64,000 nucleotides of DNA from Malachius bipustulatus (Eukaryota > Arthropoda > Insecta > Coleoptera > Melyridae), in NCBI GenBank assembly GCA_910589415.1, contig OU342630.1, forward strand, positions 74,768,186 to 74,832,185. Direction: 5' to 3'. Position 1 is the stretch's first letter; each line of letters starts with the position of its first letter. The translations under genes were made by a program, and so were the position numbers. The notes beneath the pieces are model-generated. The model had not been told where the DNA came from. It searched no databases and was given only the letters and a program-made list of their open reading frames with translations. This document shows positions 24,061 to 35,705 of the stretch, piece by piece.

Positions 24061-26772
24061 TCTTTTAACATTTGATTTGATCAATTTTTCAACAATGTAA
24101 AGAAACCGCTATCCTAGGAAGCCCCAACTTGAGTAATGCAAAATATGTCTTTTAGACTCAAAATTGAACAATCAAAAAATAACAAAACCGGCGATTTATA
24201 TTTTCGGACTGCCATTTGTTGATGATTTATTCTTTTGAGAAGACTCAAACGGGACTTAATACATAATTTTGAAGTAATTTTGACTTCCTAAGTCTACAAT
24301 GACTTAAATTTCAAAATCATCCTGAAGTCATTATTAAAGTGTCATAGTGAAAAATCAATTTTCTCTTGTCCTGAGTCCTGACCATTCTCCTTATAGTGTT
24401 CATCTATTAAAGAAGCGTAGCACATTGTCTCTTCAAATGGTACCGTCACCCAATTCCAAAGGAAATTCGCAATTGCTATTCCTTCTCCCGTCTATGAGGA
24501 GCGGCAGGAGAGCAGCTGCACCTCCAGGCGGTTTTATTAACATGGAGAAATAGCGGCTGCTGCTGCTATGAATCTCCGCATCGCCGGTGGTTCTTCATTA
24601 TCGGTGCAGCCTGCATAACCGTCTGGCCCGGCCAGGGTGCCAGCTAGGCAGTGTTGCCGATGCTCCTAGCAGAAATCATCCCAGTGGCGGAGTACCAAGT
24701 GGGGTTCATTCCTTCTTGATCTGCTTCTTCCTGCTGATTAGTGGATACAGATAAACTGGACCTCTTTTTTTTAATTTTATACAGTCACGGTTATTGACTG
24801 TAACTGTTATTGATTTATATTATGTAGATACTTAATGTGAAAATACCAGTACTTTTCTTAAGTCGCAGCAAAGAACTTTCAAAGTTGAAAGTTGTTTTAT
24901 TTTTCACAAAATAAAGAAATCAATTTGATGGAATTTAGGTTTGCTCTCTAGAAAACTATTCCGAAAGGAACATCCTATCATGTTGTTATGAGCTGTGACC
25001 TCCCCCCACCCTGAATTTTGATTTAAATTTAAATGAAGGTAAATGAACATAGTAAAATCAGTAATCAGTGAGTCGACTATGGAAGCAACTGGAATAAACT
25101 TTTGAATAAACTGAAGTGACAAGTGGGAGGAAATTTTTACAAACTCATTTTACGAAATTTAGCTGCTTCATTTACGGTTTCCTTTACTTACAATTATTAA
25201 AATGCTAAACCTGTGATTGACAATGGAGTAAACTGGAGTGTCTTCACTTCAGGAATGATGGTGGCAACACAGCCCGTCTGTTTAGCATCGTGTTGTTTGG
25301 CTTCAGATTCAGCTCTGCATCCAGCATCCCGTCCAAGGCCATCCATGAGTGGACCGCGGCCACGAATAGGTTACCAGACGAGCAATAAAAACTACTTAAG
25401 TAAGTATGTACCTACGGCGGCCACATTTACGTTCACACTTTCTTTGCAGCCACCAAAATACGGCATCATCTTAGATTTTATAATTAGATCAATGGTACAA
25501 TTTTCCTTTACGATGTGCCTAAAAATTATGTTAAGCATATACACTTATAACAATGATAAGATTCTCAAAAACCCTCCCAAACCTCGGTGCACCTCAAAAC
25601 TTGGTACAGGTTCTGCAGACACGTACCTGTGTTGAATTCAGGCGATTCTAGGCGCCAATTTTTCCGTGAAAATTGATTCTAATTTTTTTAATCTGCATTT
25701 TATAACAGAGCAACAAGAGAACGTGTTTCACAGGTGACGTCATAGACCGCCAGACTGCTAAGCCTATACCACAGTCGGGAGTGTTGTTGTGATTCTTGTC
25801 ACAACGTAATTTTTCAAGGTCAACAAAAAAGACGACTACTGAAACCAAAAAAAATACTCTTCAAAGTTTGCACAGAGGCAACTTTACAGCTGTTTGACAA
25901 GTCCATCGTCCATTTAAATAAAAAATAGACTTTAGATAGGTACCCATCTGTGAACGTTTTCTTAATAACGTACCATAATTAAGGCATACGTCGTTCTCTA
26001 TAATATATGTAATTAAAAGAGGATTATATGAATATAAAATAAAATTTAACATGTCCTTTACGAATGGGGAGGAGAATTATAAATCAAGCACGCACAGTAG
26101 CAATTTTATCTCAGTCTATAAGGAAATAGGTATCTTAACGCCCATTACTTGCCAAGAAAATAACTGATAACTTTGTACAGCATGACGTAGGCCAAGGAGT
26201 TCTTTAAGATCTTTCGTCCTGATTTGCATGATTGTGAGAGTAGGGAGAGATGTCAGATTTCTGTATAATAAAACAAAGAAGATCAAACTTTAAGTACATT
26301 TCATAGAAAATGTGACCTAAGTTAAGATAAATTAAGATCAATAAAATCTCTCTTATTAAAAAAAAATATTAGACTAAACCTAAGCCTTTCGACACCAAGT
26401 CAATTTATCTCTTAGCTTTAAGAGCAAACATTATTTCATTTCATTGGTCTCTCGGAAAACACATTTCACGAACTTATTTTCACTACTCTACCAAGAACTT
26501 GAATTCGTGCCAAAAATACTTCTCTCCTTCAGTGCTAAAATTTCAGTATCAGTATACGTAGCGAAGGTATATAATTTCAGTTTCACGGTCTGCAAAAAAA
26601 TATATACAAGATCGTTACTCCAGAACTCCTGGCAAAACGGTAGGGTTTGTACAGTAGATGTACAGAATATTTACTTTTGACAGAAACATTTAATTAAACA
26701 GTTTTTACTCCATAGGGGTATAAAAGGAGGCACTAGCACTTCAATATTATTATATTAGTGAAGATATTTGAC
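24061..26772. other. No gene recognised; two GC-richer islands
   Basis: GC-richer islands lie at about 24440-24720 and 25240-25390. The rest is AT-rich. Open frames across the islands (24347-24553 and 25213-25635, both plus) show no recognisable domain. Confidence 0.45.
24440..24720. other. GC-rich island of unknown nature
   Basis: The stretch contains GAGGAGCGGCAGGAGAGCAG, CGGCTGCTGCTGCT and CTGGCCCGGCCAGGG and stands out from flanks rich in A and T. No transposon motif is visible. It could be a conserved regulatory element, a promoter or an unrecognised exon. Confidence 0.4.
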
Positions 26773-26865
26773 GTGTGTAAGCTTTCACGGCCGGGGTCAA
26801 CTGAAATCATAACTGATTCAGGCGGTTTAGTGGTGTTGCTTTGCGGTTTGCTCCGTTTGCTATAT
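26773..26865 (-). repeat. Penelope-like element direct repeat (pLTR), downstream copy
   Basis: Starts GTGTGTAAGCTTTCACGGC on the plus strand and continues CAACTGAAATCA...GGCGGTTTAGTGG. A related copy in the same orientation begins at 28159. Direct pLTR-like repeats flanking the body are typical of Penelope-like elements. Confidence 0.75.
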
Positions 26866-28158
26866 AGGGATGATATTGTCAAGATATGTTTCAAATAAGA
26901 AGATTTGCATAGGTATTATGGATATTCCCGTCTAGAAAGGAATTTTCGGGTGAATACTCTTGATATGGTGAAGAAATACAAGGATCATTTATAGATACCA
27001 ACAAGATGGTTTTTAGTGTCGAAGATTTAATATCGAGGTTTTCAAGAATCTCATGTAGAAGTTAGCAACAACAGGGTTCAGAGTGTTGCCCATTATGCCC
27101 ATAGCAACTCTATCCAGTTCGTAGAAGTCACCATTGGACACTGAAAATAGGTTGTGGTGAACACATGATGGAGAGAGGTGATATCACTAGAAAAGATGGT
27201 GAAGAGGGAGACGACATCAAAACCGACGAGATGTCACTGGGTGGATCAAGAAAATTCTAGTTCATTCAAGTTTTTCTATGAAGTTACCCGAGTCTTTTAT
27301 CTGGGACTCTGTTGATCCTACATAATATGACTGTCTACAAGTTGATCCATCGGATGTTTGTCTAAAGAATAATGGCAGAAAATCAATGGCACTGACAATG
27401 CGGGACGAAGAGGCACTCTAAGGTTTCTGTATCTTTGACAGACCGTAATGTCCAGGTGTGCTCTGGCTCCGGAATTCATAATCTGCCATTTATCTTGATC
27501 AGGCATTGGATTTAATTACCTAGTTAGTCTTTCGGAGGATGCAATTCGTGGGATCTCCAGTATGTTTAAGGGGTTAAGATGTTTTTGATTTTCTCCTTGT
27601 AGTTTCTGTAATTCAATACAGCGATGGCATTTACCTTATCTTGATAGATAATAATGATACACTAATAAGATGGAATAATTATTTTTTGTTTGTGTTGAAA
27701 CTCCTGAATCCATAACTCTTTCACATCTGATGGCTATGTTGCTTTTGGGAGCTTGGCTAGCTAAAAAAATCGTTTTTTTTTTGTCGAATCGAAGAAATCA
27801 AGCATTCGTGAGAAATCTCCTCAGCAGTGTCTTGTGGTAGCTTCCGTATGACAACTATGTCCTCAACTGGCATGGCGAAGGCTGTGATCTCAAAATTTTC
27901 CCCTTTGGCCAGCACTGCTGTCTACGAAAACTCAGTCCGTTTTCGCGTTTTACTGAAAACCAAAAAATGTAATTGTAGAAAATTTTCATCATTAATGCGA
28001 GGTCTCAGCGCGTGTGGTAGGTGTATGCGTTCTCTCAGAAGGGCCTTCTCCATATGATCATAAATGCTGGAGGATGCATAAGCTGTTCGAAAATTGCGTT
28101 TTTTTTTTTAGAAAGCCAAGTGTGTTGAGTGTAACTTATCCTTGAAAATATTAATTCA

Positions 28159-28265
28159 TGTGTGTAGGCTTTCACGGTTGTCTTCAGCTGAAATCACAAT
28201 TCATATCGGGATATTTTGCCGTGGTCCCTGGAGATCTGTTCCGCGTTTCGTTCACAACTTCGTTT
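28159..28265 (-). repeat. Penelope-like element direct repeat (pLTR), upstream copy
   Basis: Starts GTGTGTAGGCTTTCACGG on the plus strand and continues TCAGCTGAAATCACAATTCA and CGCGTTTCGTTCACAACTT. It aligns with the copy at 26773 over the first 60 or so bases and more loosely after that. Confidence 0.75.
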
Positions 28266-31254
28266 AACTACACAATAAGATAGGTACCATGTGAAAAGTT
28301 AAGATAGAGACATAAAAAAAAACTTTTTTTAGAATATCTCTTAAGAGCGATGCTGTTATTTTTCTGTTGATGGCATTTTAAACAATAGAAAAAAAGCATT
28401 TTGATAATTTAACCGACTTTCTAGCTCAACTATTATTGTAACTCGGTTAGCAATGGTGCTCAGTTCAAATTGGTTCACTCGGTATTTGATGTGTAAAAAT
28501 ATAGGTTTCACCCTAGTTAAGACTCATCACTAGAATCCTGGATTGTTTTAGAGCGCAGGAAACATCAGTTTTTTTTTTACCCATCCCCATGCATTTATCG
28601 AAAATCTGTGGGTCGTACAAAGAGATTTATTGATCGATAATTTCAGTTGTACGACGTTGATTTCTGATGGAACGTTCATAGGGAACGTGATTTGTGACTG
28701 GCCTAGGTTGATGGCATTTCAATCCGCTTCACCGTTAGTAGCATGAAACGGCATGGCATGCATGGTATAGAATTTTGAAAATAAAGCATCGAGAGCTTTA
28801 GTAACGCTTCACTGACTTTCTGGAGCTTAACTTTAATTACAGTTGTACTTTAGATGACTTTGAAATAGCCTTGTACCTGTAGTTTCGCGAGCAAATTGCT
28901 CATGTAAGGCGAGTATGTAAATGTATAGGAACAACTGGGCATGGAAATGTTCAACTTAATTGAAGAATATCAAAAGAAAAAAAAAGAAATTTATATGTGC
29001 ACATATAAATGCATAATTCTATTTGAAGATATGTAATTAACATTTTATTTCAGGAGTTTTGATATTGATATACATCAGTAGTGACGCGGTTCTAGAGTCG
29101 TGTAGTAGTTTCTTTTTAATTTTTCTGAGCTCTTATGATATGGCTAGGGAGAATAATAATGTAAGTGACGTCATGGTTATCGGATCCCTGAACACATGCG
29201 GGAAAGAGAATTATTATTGTAGGTATCAAGTGTAGGTCGTAAATAATTGCATTTTTTGTGGAACACATGTTACAGCCTGGCTGTAAAAAGTATCACAAGA
29301 AGTCACTACTCTAAGCTTTGTTTGAATTCTTATTGACTTGTATACATTCAAAGCATTTTTTTTATTTTATCCAAAAATAGAAGTAAACAAAAAAGTGAAT
29401 CGTTATTTTTAACGCAGGTAATATTGTGTAATATTTAAGGATTTTTTATAATTTCTAGTGATCATAATACAAAAAAAAACTTTTTAACATTCGTAACCTA
29501 CGAAAAGTCTCACCATACCTATATTAAGGTACCTATAAAACATTTTCCAAAACTACATTCAGGAAGATTTTCTTCACAAAGAGACGAGTCACTTGCAACC
29601 CTAATAAGCAAAAAATGCTTTCAATTTAGTATGTAGGTATGTATAAATTTGTTTTTCCGGCTTTCGTTTACTTTTGTATATACAGATTCTATAAAATCAA
29701 AGTTGTTTTTATAAAGCTGAAAATACTTTTTTATTAGGAAACTAGTGCTATTCAACATAATAATAATAATATTCTTAGATGTTTTGAAGATTTTCAGTTA
29801 ATTTCAGTATAATTACTGTAACCTTTAAATGCCGGTAAAGTGGAAGATGACAAAGATTTAGGGAGTGTTATAATTTGCGTTAAACAGGAGACCGTGTATA
29901 TGCTATTATTATTTCACCAATTTAATGTGTACCTATATTTAGGAAATTATATAAAAATGTTTTCATAAAAGTGGCTGGGAATTGAGAAATTGGGGTCATG
30001 GTTTATCAACAAGCTCGATATATGGCAACCGGTAAAGTCCACACTTGAAAAAGTGACCTTGGGACATGACAGATCCATGCAAGCGACATCAAGAGAAAAG
30101 ATAAAAATAAAAGACAACCAGAGCCTCGTAATGCGGCAGCGATGAACTTACTTATCGTGTTGGAATTCTTATTGGAGCACTTCTTTTGTTTGTAATAGTA
30201 GCAATAAAGGCATCAAAACTGGCCATTCATACACTCAGGTGAAAATAAGCAACTAAAACAACATCGCAGTTGTAAAACTCCAATACTGAAAAGAAACAAA
30301 GAGGAGCAAAACCGTAAACGAGAATGCTGAAAGCTCGCCCAGTTGCCTGTGTTACTCCATGCACGTCACAATATTATTTTGGCTCCAAGTACTTGGATTG
30401 CTTTAAAATTATCATTTTCTCAATTTATTTGTTCTTAAATGCAGAAAGCTTAGAGTCCAGTCAAATTGGCCAAGTTCCAATAGTGAAATTCTCAATAATT
30501 TAAAACTGAAAACTACTAAAATTCGATAAATTAAGGTCCCATTATGATTTATTCTATCTTGTATAGAGTTCATCATATTTGCTGCATTTTTAATTTATCA
30601 ACAAAGTAAGTTCCAAAATTTAGAAAAAAATCAAGTTTTCCGGCTTTAATGTCTTAATGGAGACAAAATAAGCATCCTGTCGAAAATTACCAGGGGAACT
30701 TTTTTGTAGACAATTAAATTCTATATAAAAAAGCTTCCGAGGCCATACATGAGAAGTTTATGGCTTGTTCATATAGTTTATCAGCAATGCTATTACGTTT
30801 TTATTTGCAAAAATATTAATATAAAAAATGTTTTTTCTTATTCCAAAAATCATCAAATATGGAATAATCTGAAAACCGTAAATCATCAGTGACCATCGCT
30901 CCAGGGACTAAGAATTTTCTTGTTGCTGACTGCTATTTTGATCCGAACAAACCATACATTTTTCATGTAATGCCTCCAGAACTTTTTAAAGAGAATTTAA
31001 TTATCTACAAAGAAATTTCAGTGTGATTTTTCTGCAGGTGGCTAGGATCAGAATCTTCCCCCCATCCTTAAAAATTGCTGCCCCCACCCCTAGAGGGTGG
31101 GGGTAGGTTGGTCGAGTGTGGTTTCATTGGATATCTCCCTTCCAGATGACCAACTTTTCTTTACCTAGATTTTTTTGTTCCGACACGTAATTTTGGATAT
31201 AATGTACATACATAAATGTATAAAAATGTCATCTTTAGATAAAATGAGCACCCT
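28266..31254. other. No gene recognised
   Basis: AT-rich DNA. Near the right end, 31040-31200 carries a G/C-rich palindrome (CCCCCACCC...GGGTGGGGG at 31081-31103) that may belong to a dispersed family also seen at 51.1 and 57.4 kb. Confidence 0.45.
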
Positions 31255-31270
31255 GTATTATCTCTCGCAC

Positions 31271-31293
31271 TCTCTCTCTCTCTCTCTCTCTCT
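31271..31293. repeat. (CT)n microsatellite at the 3' end of a LINE
   Basis: About eleven CT units. It begins about 17 bp past the stop codon of the LINE relic to its right (minus strand), so on that strand it is a (GA)n tail. Confidence 0.85.
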
Positions 31294-31294
31294 A

Positions 31295-31975
31295 CAATCG
31301 CTCCCCCATTACTGAGGATCGCAATTTCCCCCGACATATTCGACCAGCTGTTTCCACTTTGTTCTGTCCTCTGCATCTCGAAAAGCTTGACTGAATGAGC
31401 GGCCCGTACTTTGTTTCACCTGATCAGTCCATCTGGTTGGCTATCTACCTCTTGCTCTCTTTCCAGGAACATTTTCAGACACGATTAGTCTCTGCAGGTT
31501 ATCAAGGTATTCCCAGCATTCGCCTCTATCTCGAAAGCGTCAATCTTTTGACGTTCACGAGCACGGAGGGTCCAAGTTTGAGCACCGTATAAGAAAATGG
31601 AGAAGACAAGAGTTTTTACAAGTCTTATTTTTGTTCTTTGGGAAGTCGATTTATCTTTTGGCACTTTTCTATCATGGCACTTTTTGCCGTTCCAATGCGC
31701 CGTAGAACCTCTGTCTCGCAGTTTCCGTCGTTGCGTTATGGTAGAGCCTCGGTATTTGAAACTGTCTACTAGTTTGTATTCGTTTAGACAATCAGTCAGT
31801 CGCAAGGTGTTGAATCTATCGACTAGGTATCATTATTTTTGTCTCGTTTTTGTTAATAATTCTTCAACCGATTTTGTTTCTCTAGTGTTCAAGTCGCCTG
31901 AGATCCTGAGAAGTTCTATAATTTCTTCTTTCATTGCTGATATGGGAGTGGTACGTCAGTAAAACTGAAGCTTAA
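31295..31975 (-). pseudogene. LINE relic: C-terminal half
   Basis: Minus-strand reading gives SAMKEEIIELL (near 31930), LVDRFNTLRLTD, EYKLVDSFKYRGSTIT (about 31750), KIRLVKTLVFSIFLYGAQTW and LRARERQKIDAFE (31530-31640), then a last part QAFRDAEDRTKWKQLVEYVG ending in a stop near 31311. These match the region after the RT palm in endonuclease-RT LINEs (VDSFKYLGSTIT, TKVRLVNALVFPIFLYGAETW, RERQKIDAFEMWCWRRM, AEDR-KW). One large open frame (31485-31805) survives, with breaks on either side. The RT palm of probably the same copy lies at 33310-33700, separated by an LTR-like insert. Confidence 0.85.
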
Positions 31976-32817
31976 GATTATTTTCCTAGTCACTGTTATA
32001 CCCCCATAAAGACCATCCGTCTAGGGACTCTCTCATGATAAACTCGCCAAAGATATTGAAATGGATCGCACCTAGGTAGGATGATGAGGAAAATATTTCT
32101 ATCGCCCTCATTAAATCAGCCCAAATCGAAAAAGCAAACAGTGCGAGAACATAGGTACGTAAATACATAAAGGTAAAATTGTTAGGAAAAACACCTGCCG
32201 TTACATCAAGTAAACGATCCCCGTCCGCTCATTAAATATTCATAAAATAGAAGCGCTCTAGCTAGTGGAGTTCCAGCACTTTTAACAACATCGAAGAGAC
32301 GGCGAAGCTAGGGTAGAAGTTGACCAGATGGTAAGGCAGGGTATTGTAAAGGACACTCTCGAAACGCGTGACGGAGAAAAGGATGACCTAGATACAGACC
32401 GGGTGAAAGAATGTGAAATCATGAATCAAAACAATAACCTCTTGCAAGGACAATAGTAACTCGTTAGGTATCACACACACGGTAATGAAACTTTAATCAA
32501 TCCATAGGGCGAATTAATAAACTGCAATAGCCGAAAATTCGCTGCGGTCCCGAAACTGTAAGTAGGTGAAAATGCAAAATGAAGATGGAACCGGTGTAAT
32601 TATAATAGCTAGACACAATGGAAAAGACGACAACGCGTCGGCCGATTTTAAGGAAAATTTAGGTAGTTCAGGTTTAGGACAATTCAGTAAGGTAGCCGCG
32701 AGGTCAAATCGCTAAGTCCCGAGATTAGGGGAATATGATTAAGAGATAAATCACGGTATAGGGCAGTGCCAATAAGGTGCATTGTTGCGTGGTGTTCAGA
32801 AAGCGGGCGACCGCTTC

Positions 32818-32825
32818 TATAAAAG
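32818..32825 (+). promoter_or_regulatory. TATA box of the LTR-like insert
   Basis: TATAAAAG followed about 30 bp later by a GC-balanced CTCTCAGACG stretch that could be the start site. It lies just upstream of the hairpin array, so transcripts would begin with the hairpins. Confidence 0.55.
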
Positions 32826-32882
32826 CAGACGTCTCACAGCAGCTCGCTCTCAGACGAAATCTGACTTACCAACCCTTTATAC

Positions 32883-33111
32883 GGTACCCAGAGATGGCAT
32901 ATAGGGACTCCGGGATACCTAATCCTTATCTATACCCGAAAATTCGACCAGAGATGGCATTTAGTGGACTCCGGTCGAATTTCCTTTATCTACCTTGGAA
33001 AAATTCCAGTTGAAAACCCGAAAAGGGCAAAATATCGTTTCACGCCAATTTCTTATCACAATCCTAATAAAATTTGACCAGAGATGGCATTTAGTGGACT
33101 CCGGTCGAGTT
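32883..33111 (+). repeat. Three hairpins with a conserved loop and different stems
   Basis: The loop core GAGATGGCATTTAGTGGACT (variant with ATAGGGACT in copy 1) occurs three times. Each is enclosed by a stem: 32883-32889 with 32912-32919 (GGTACCC/GGGATACC, one bulge); 32941-32949 with 32973-32981 (AATTCGACC/GGTCGAATT, nine pairs); 33071-33079 with 33103-33111 (AATTTGACC/GGTCGAGTT, nine pairs with two G-U). Stem sequences differ but pairing holds in plus-strand RNA. No known motif family was recognised. Confidence 0.7.
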
Positions 33112-33308
33112 TCCTTTACCTATCCCGGGAAATCCCAGTGAAACATACTTCATTCGCATCTCGAACTCAATATTCGCAGTTGGCAACTTCTCTTCGAACT
33201 AATTCACTAGTAGATGGCAAAGCGCATATTCCGAAGGAATTTCCTTCACAAATTAGGGGAAACCCAGAGGTAAATAGACGATCACAGTGGCTTTTCGCCA
33301 CAGAGAAT

Positions 33309-33705
33309 GAGGCCCGGGTCTTCGACGTTACAATATTAAAAAGGTCAGGTAATATCATGCAACCCTGCCTGACTCCTCGTTCCGCTCGAAATTGTTTTGA
33401 GAACCTTTGGTTTTACACGAACGGTTGCTATGTTTTATTCAGAGAGATTTTTTATATGGATTACAAAATAAGTGGGAGAGCCCATATTATTCAAAATAGT
33501 GTAAAGCTTCCTCCATCTGACACAGTCGAAAGCTCTTTGGTAATCGATGAAACATACTATCATATGGGTACCAGAAATTCTCTAGCCTCAGAAATTATTT
33601 GGGTTAAGAAAGCTTTCGTTCTGGGTTACTTGAATCAGTTCAGAGAGAATTCTCTGTTTTCCTCTTCATGCACCAACAAAAACACGTGCCAATGTTTCTA
33701 ATGCG
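33309..33705 (-). pseudogene. LINE relic: reverse transcriptase palm region
   Basis: Minus-strand reading gives GTHMIVCFIDYQRAFDCV (about 33510-33570), RKLYTILNNMG, NIATVRV and, after a frame change, RGVRQGCMILPDLFNI (33320-33380). These are RT motifs 3 to 5 of non-LTR elements (CFIDYSKAFDCV, KLW-IL--MG, ATVR, KGVRQGCILSPYLFNIY). Stops interrupt it. It is probably the upstream piece of the LINE whose C-terminus lies at 31295-31975, with the insert in between. Confidence 0.85.
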
Positions 33706-35579
33706 GAGATTTGGTAACAACTAGTATTCTTTACGGGATATTAAATGCTATGTGTTTGGGTGGTCTACACTTACGGACTTTGTATGCGATGACATGCATC
33801 ATAACGCCAAAAAGACATTAAAGTAAGTTGCAAAATTAAACACAGCGTAAAAATGGGGACTATCTAAAACATTACATTAAATCGACCTGCAACATTCTTG
33901 GTTTCGTTTTGTCGTTTATAAATAATGAGATCAGTACGTATATTTATCGTGGCTGATTTACTTTTTGCCAACACATTGACGTTTTGCCTTTAAGAAGGGC
34001 TTTCTTGTGACATTGCCATACATAAAACGTTTAGGTCGTTCTTCCGCTTTATTTTTATGTAGTTTAAAATAAAACCAAGAACAACGTACAAAATTTTGCG
34101 GATTGTTGACAAAAAAGGTATAAATACACTATGAGATGAAAAAAATTACTGTAACTGAAAGAAAACAAAATATAAATAGTTTATAACAAAAATATCTACT
34201 AATTTTAATATTTCAAATCTCTGAAGTTATAATTACTCGTATTTACAATCTTCCCAGATTCATTAATTATAGGTATACATATATTGATACTGAAAACTGA
34301 AATAAGAGCCTCTAAACTCTAAAAATCGGAGGAGAGAAATAAAGGTAGGTATAATTTTATTTTCAGAACTTTTTTATAAAAGTTCCCGGAAGTGTTTTAT
34401 TGCCGGCGTGATGTTTTCAATCTGATATGTAGTCAGTTCATTACTTTCTTAACTTAATTATTAAAGGAAGAGCGTAAGGCAATTGTCATTCCAGTAACGC
34501 GCGTTTGCGATGGTGAGGTGAACCTGCTTAGATCAAAGGGTGATGGATAAATTTAAATTTCCCGTATACGTTTAGGGAAGAGGATGTATCAGTTTTCCAG
34601 ACAAAAAACAATGTCTCACTTGTCAACTAATGCATCCAGAGTCATTTCGTAGACAGCGTGGCCGGAAACACTAGACTAACTGGCATTATGCGCTTTTAAA
34701 TAACCGGGATAGGTAATTAATTCTAAAATAGTCCCATGTTGAAAAATAGATAAGATGACAAAAGTATCAGTTGTCTGTGAAATCCCTGTCATGTAATTTA
34801 GACTTAAAACTCTTGATGAGCTTCCTGCAAGTGAGAAAATGAATCTATAATAAAACATGTTTAACATCCTCAATCTTTTCCTCAATCACATTCTTCAAAC
34901 CCTCTTGAATCTTTCATATTCCTCTTGAAGCGAAAATTTTCTCATTAAATTTGTCGCGAGTTTTATAATTATTATGCGATATCAAGCTGGCGCAATTTAT
35001 GTACTAATTATTAATAATGGTAATTTTCACAAGAAATTGTTCAAATCAGGATGTTCACAAAACTATGATCCAAAAGTTTTTCGATATGAGTTCGTTTTGC
35101 AACTAATGACAAACTTTTTCTTTTGTGCTTATTTTATTGAACCGATACTGAAATGAATACAGACACTGTGAGGGCGGGAGAGGGGTGCCCCTAAGTAGAT
35201 TAAGTAGAAGTTGTCTCACTCTAAACTTGAATTATTTATATTAAAGAGAGTTAGTCGAATGAACTTATGACTGAGCACTGAGCAGCGAATTTCACAGTAT
35301 AAAGAGCGGTTATTGGAAGAAAGCTCTTAGTGATAGTTGAGCTGCACTTTTATAACTCTGGAGTGTATTTGTAGGAACCTGAATATCTAACGCATTTCTT
35401 CTGCTTGTCCGCAGTTTTTTTTTAAGAGGGAACATCGGTCTTACTATCTAGAAAAGATATAGTCGCTCCACTATGGTAATTTTGACTTGATTTATCTCAT
35501 ATAGCCACAGAATAATTTTAATTATATTATTTATTACTAATAGTTATACATATAACGCACACAACAACCAAAGGCACTA
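33706..35579. other. No gene recognised
   Basis: AT-rich sequence without supported features. Confidence 0.5.
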
Positions 35580-35655
35580 TTAGGATTTGAACCCAGGCGG
35601 TGGCAGCTACAACGGATTACTAGTCTGCACTTCTAACCCGCTGAGCTACCGCCAT
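35580..35655 (-). repeat. tRNA-like sequence, tRNA-derived SINE or tRNA relic
   Basis: On the minus strand GGCGGTAGCTCAGCGGGTTA at 35655 resembles a tRNA 5' part with box A, and GGGTTCAAATCC at about 35596 is a good box B. The anticodon-arm region allows a loop reading CTAGTAA with most stem pairs. The acceptor ends (GGCGGTA versus TAGTGCC) do not pair well. A working tRNA gene is therefore unlikely. Confidence 0.6.
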
Positions 35656-35705
35656 CTTCATTATCCGCAGTTCAATTCCTGACTTCTAATGAAATGTCCT
35701 GCTTG

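Larger units (their letters stand above)
26773..28265 (-). mobile_element. Degenerate Penelope-like element
   Basis: The minus strand carries, in order from 28060 down: MEKALLRERIHLPH; then KGENFEITAFAMPVEDI and RKLPQDTAEEI (27810-27910), matching the N-terminal KGPNFAVTP----P-EDII and LP---AEEIR of Penelope RT proteins. RT motifs follow: GLSKIQKP (about 27430), VPLRPALSV, QLVDS, IKDSGNFIEKL (about 27270), HLVGFDVVSLFT (about 27220), YELDRVAMG and PVVANFYM (about 27050-27120), and KPSCW (about 27000). Multiple frameshifts and stops make it inactive. Only about 200 bp separate the RT end from the downstream direct repeat. The GIY-YIG endonuclease was not found and is probably deleted. Confidence 0.85.
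32170..33308 (+). mobile_element. LTR-like insert (possible solo LTR) splitting a LINE
   Basis: This block separates two pieces of one LINE, so it is best explained as a later insertion. It carries a TATA box (TATAAAAG at 32818) and TCAGACG about 30 bases downstream, as LTR promoters do. Three hairpin repeats follow. It encodes no protein, since the open frames 32777-33013 and 33084-33701 run through it without motifs. Exact ends and a target duplication could not be fixed. TGTTAGG near 32179 and GTTACA near 33331 are candidate borders. Solo LTR is an inference. Confidence 0.5.

Noticed and set aside
28159..28200. Possible hammerhead ribozyme in the Penelope-like direct repeats (CTGAAGA ... 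GTGAAAGC on the minus strand).
   Set aside because: Penelope-like elements are known to carry hammerheads there, and parts of the core are present. However, stem II does not form cleanly, and the second copy has TTGACCC in place of CTGANGA. Not enough to call.
33084..33701. A 205-codon plus-strand open frame, the longest outside the errantivirus.
   Set aside because: Its second half is antisense to a clear LINE RT domain and its first half lies in the LTR-like insert. It shows no motifs of its own.
35580..35655. A working tRNA gene with a possible AGT (Thr) anticodon.
   Set aside because: The acceptor stem does not pair and the anticodon stem has a mismatch, so it is listed as a SINE or relic.
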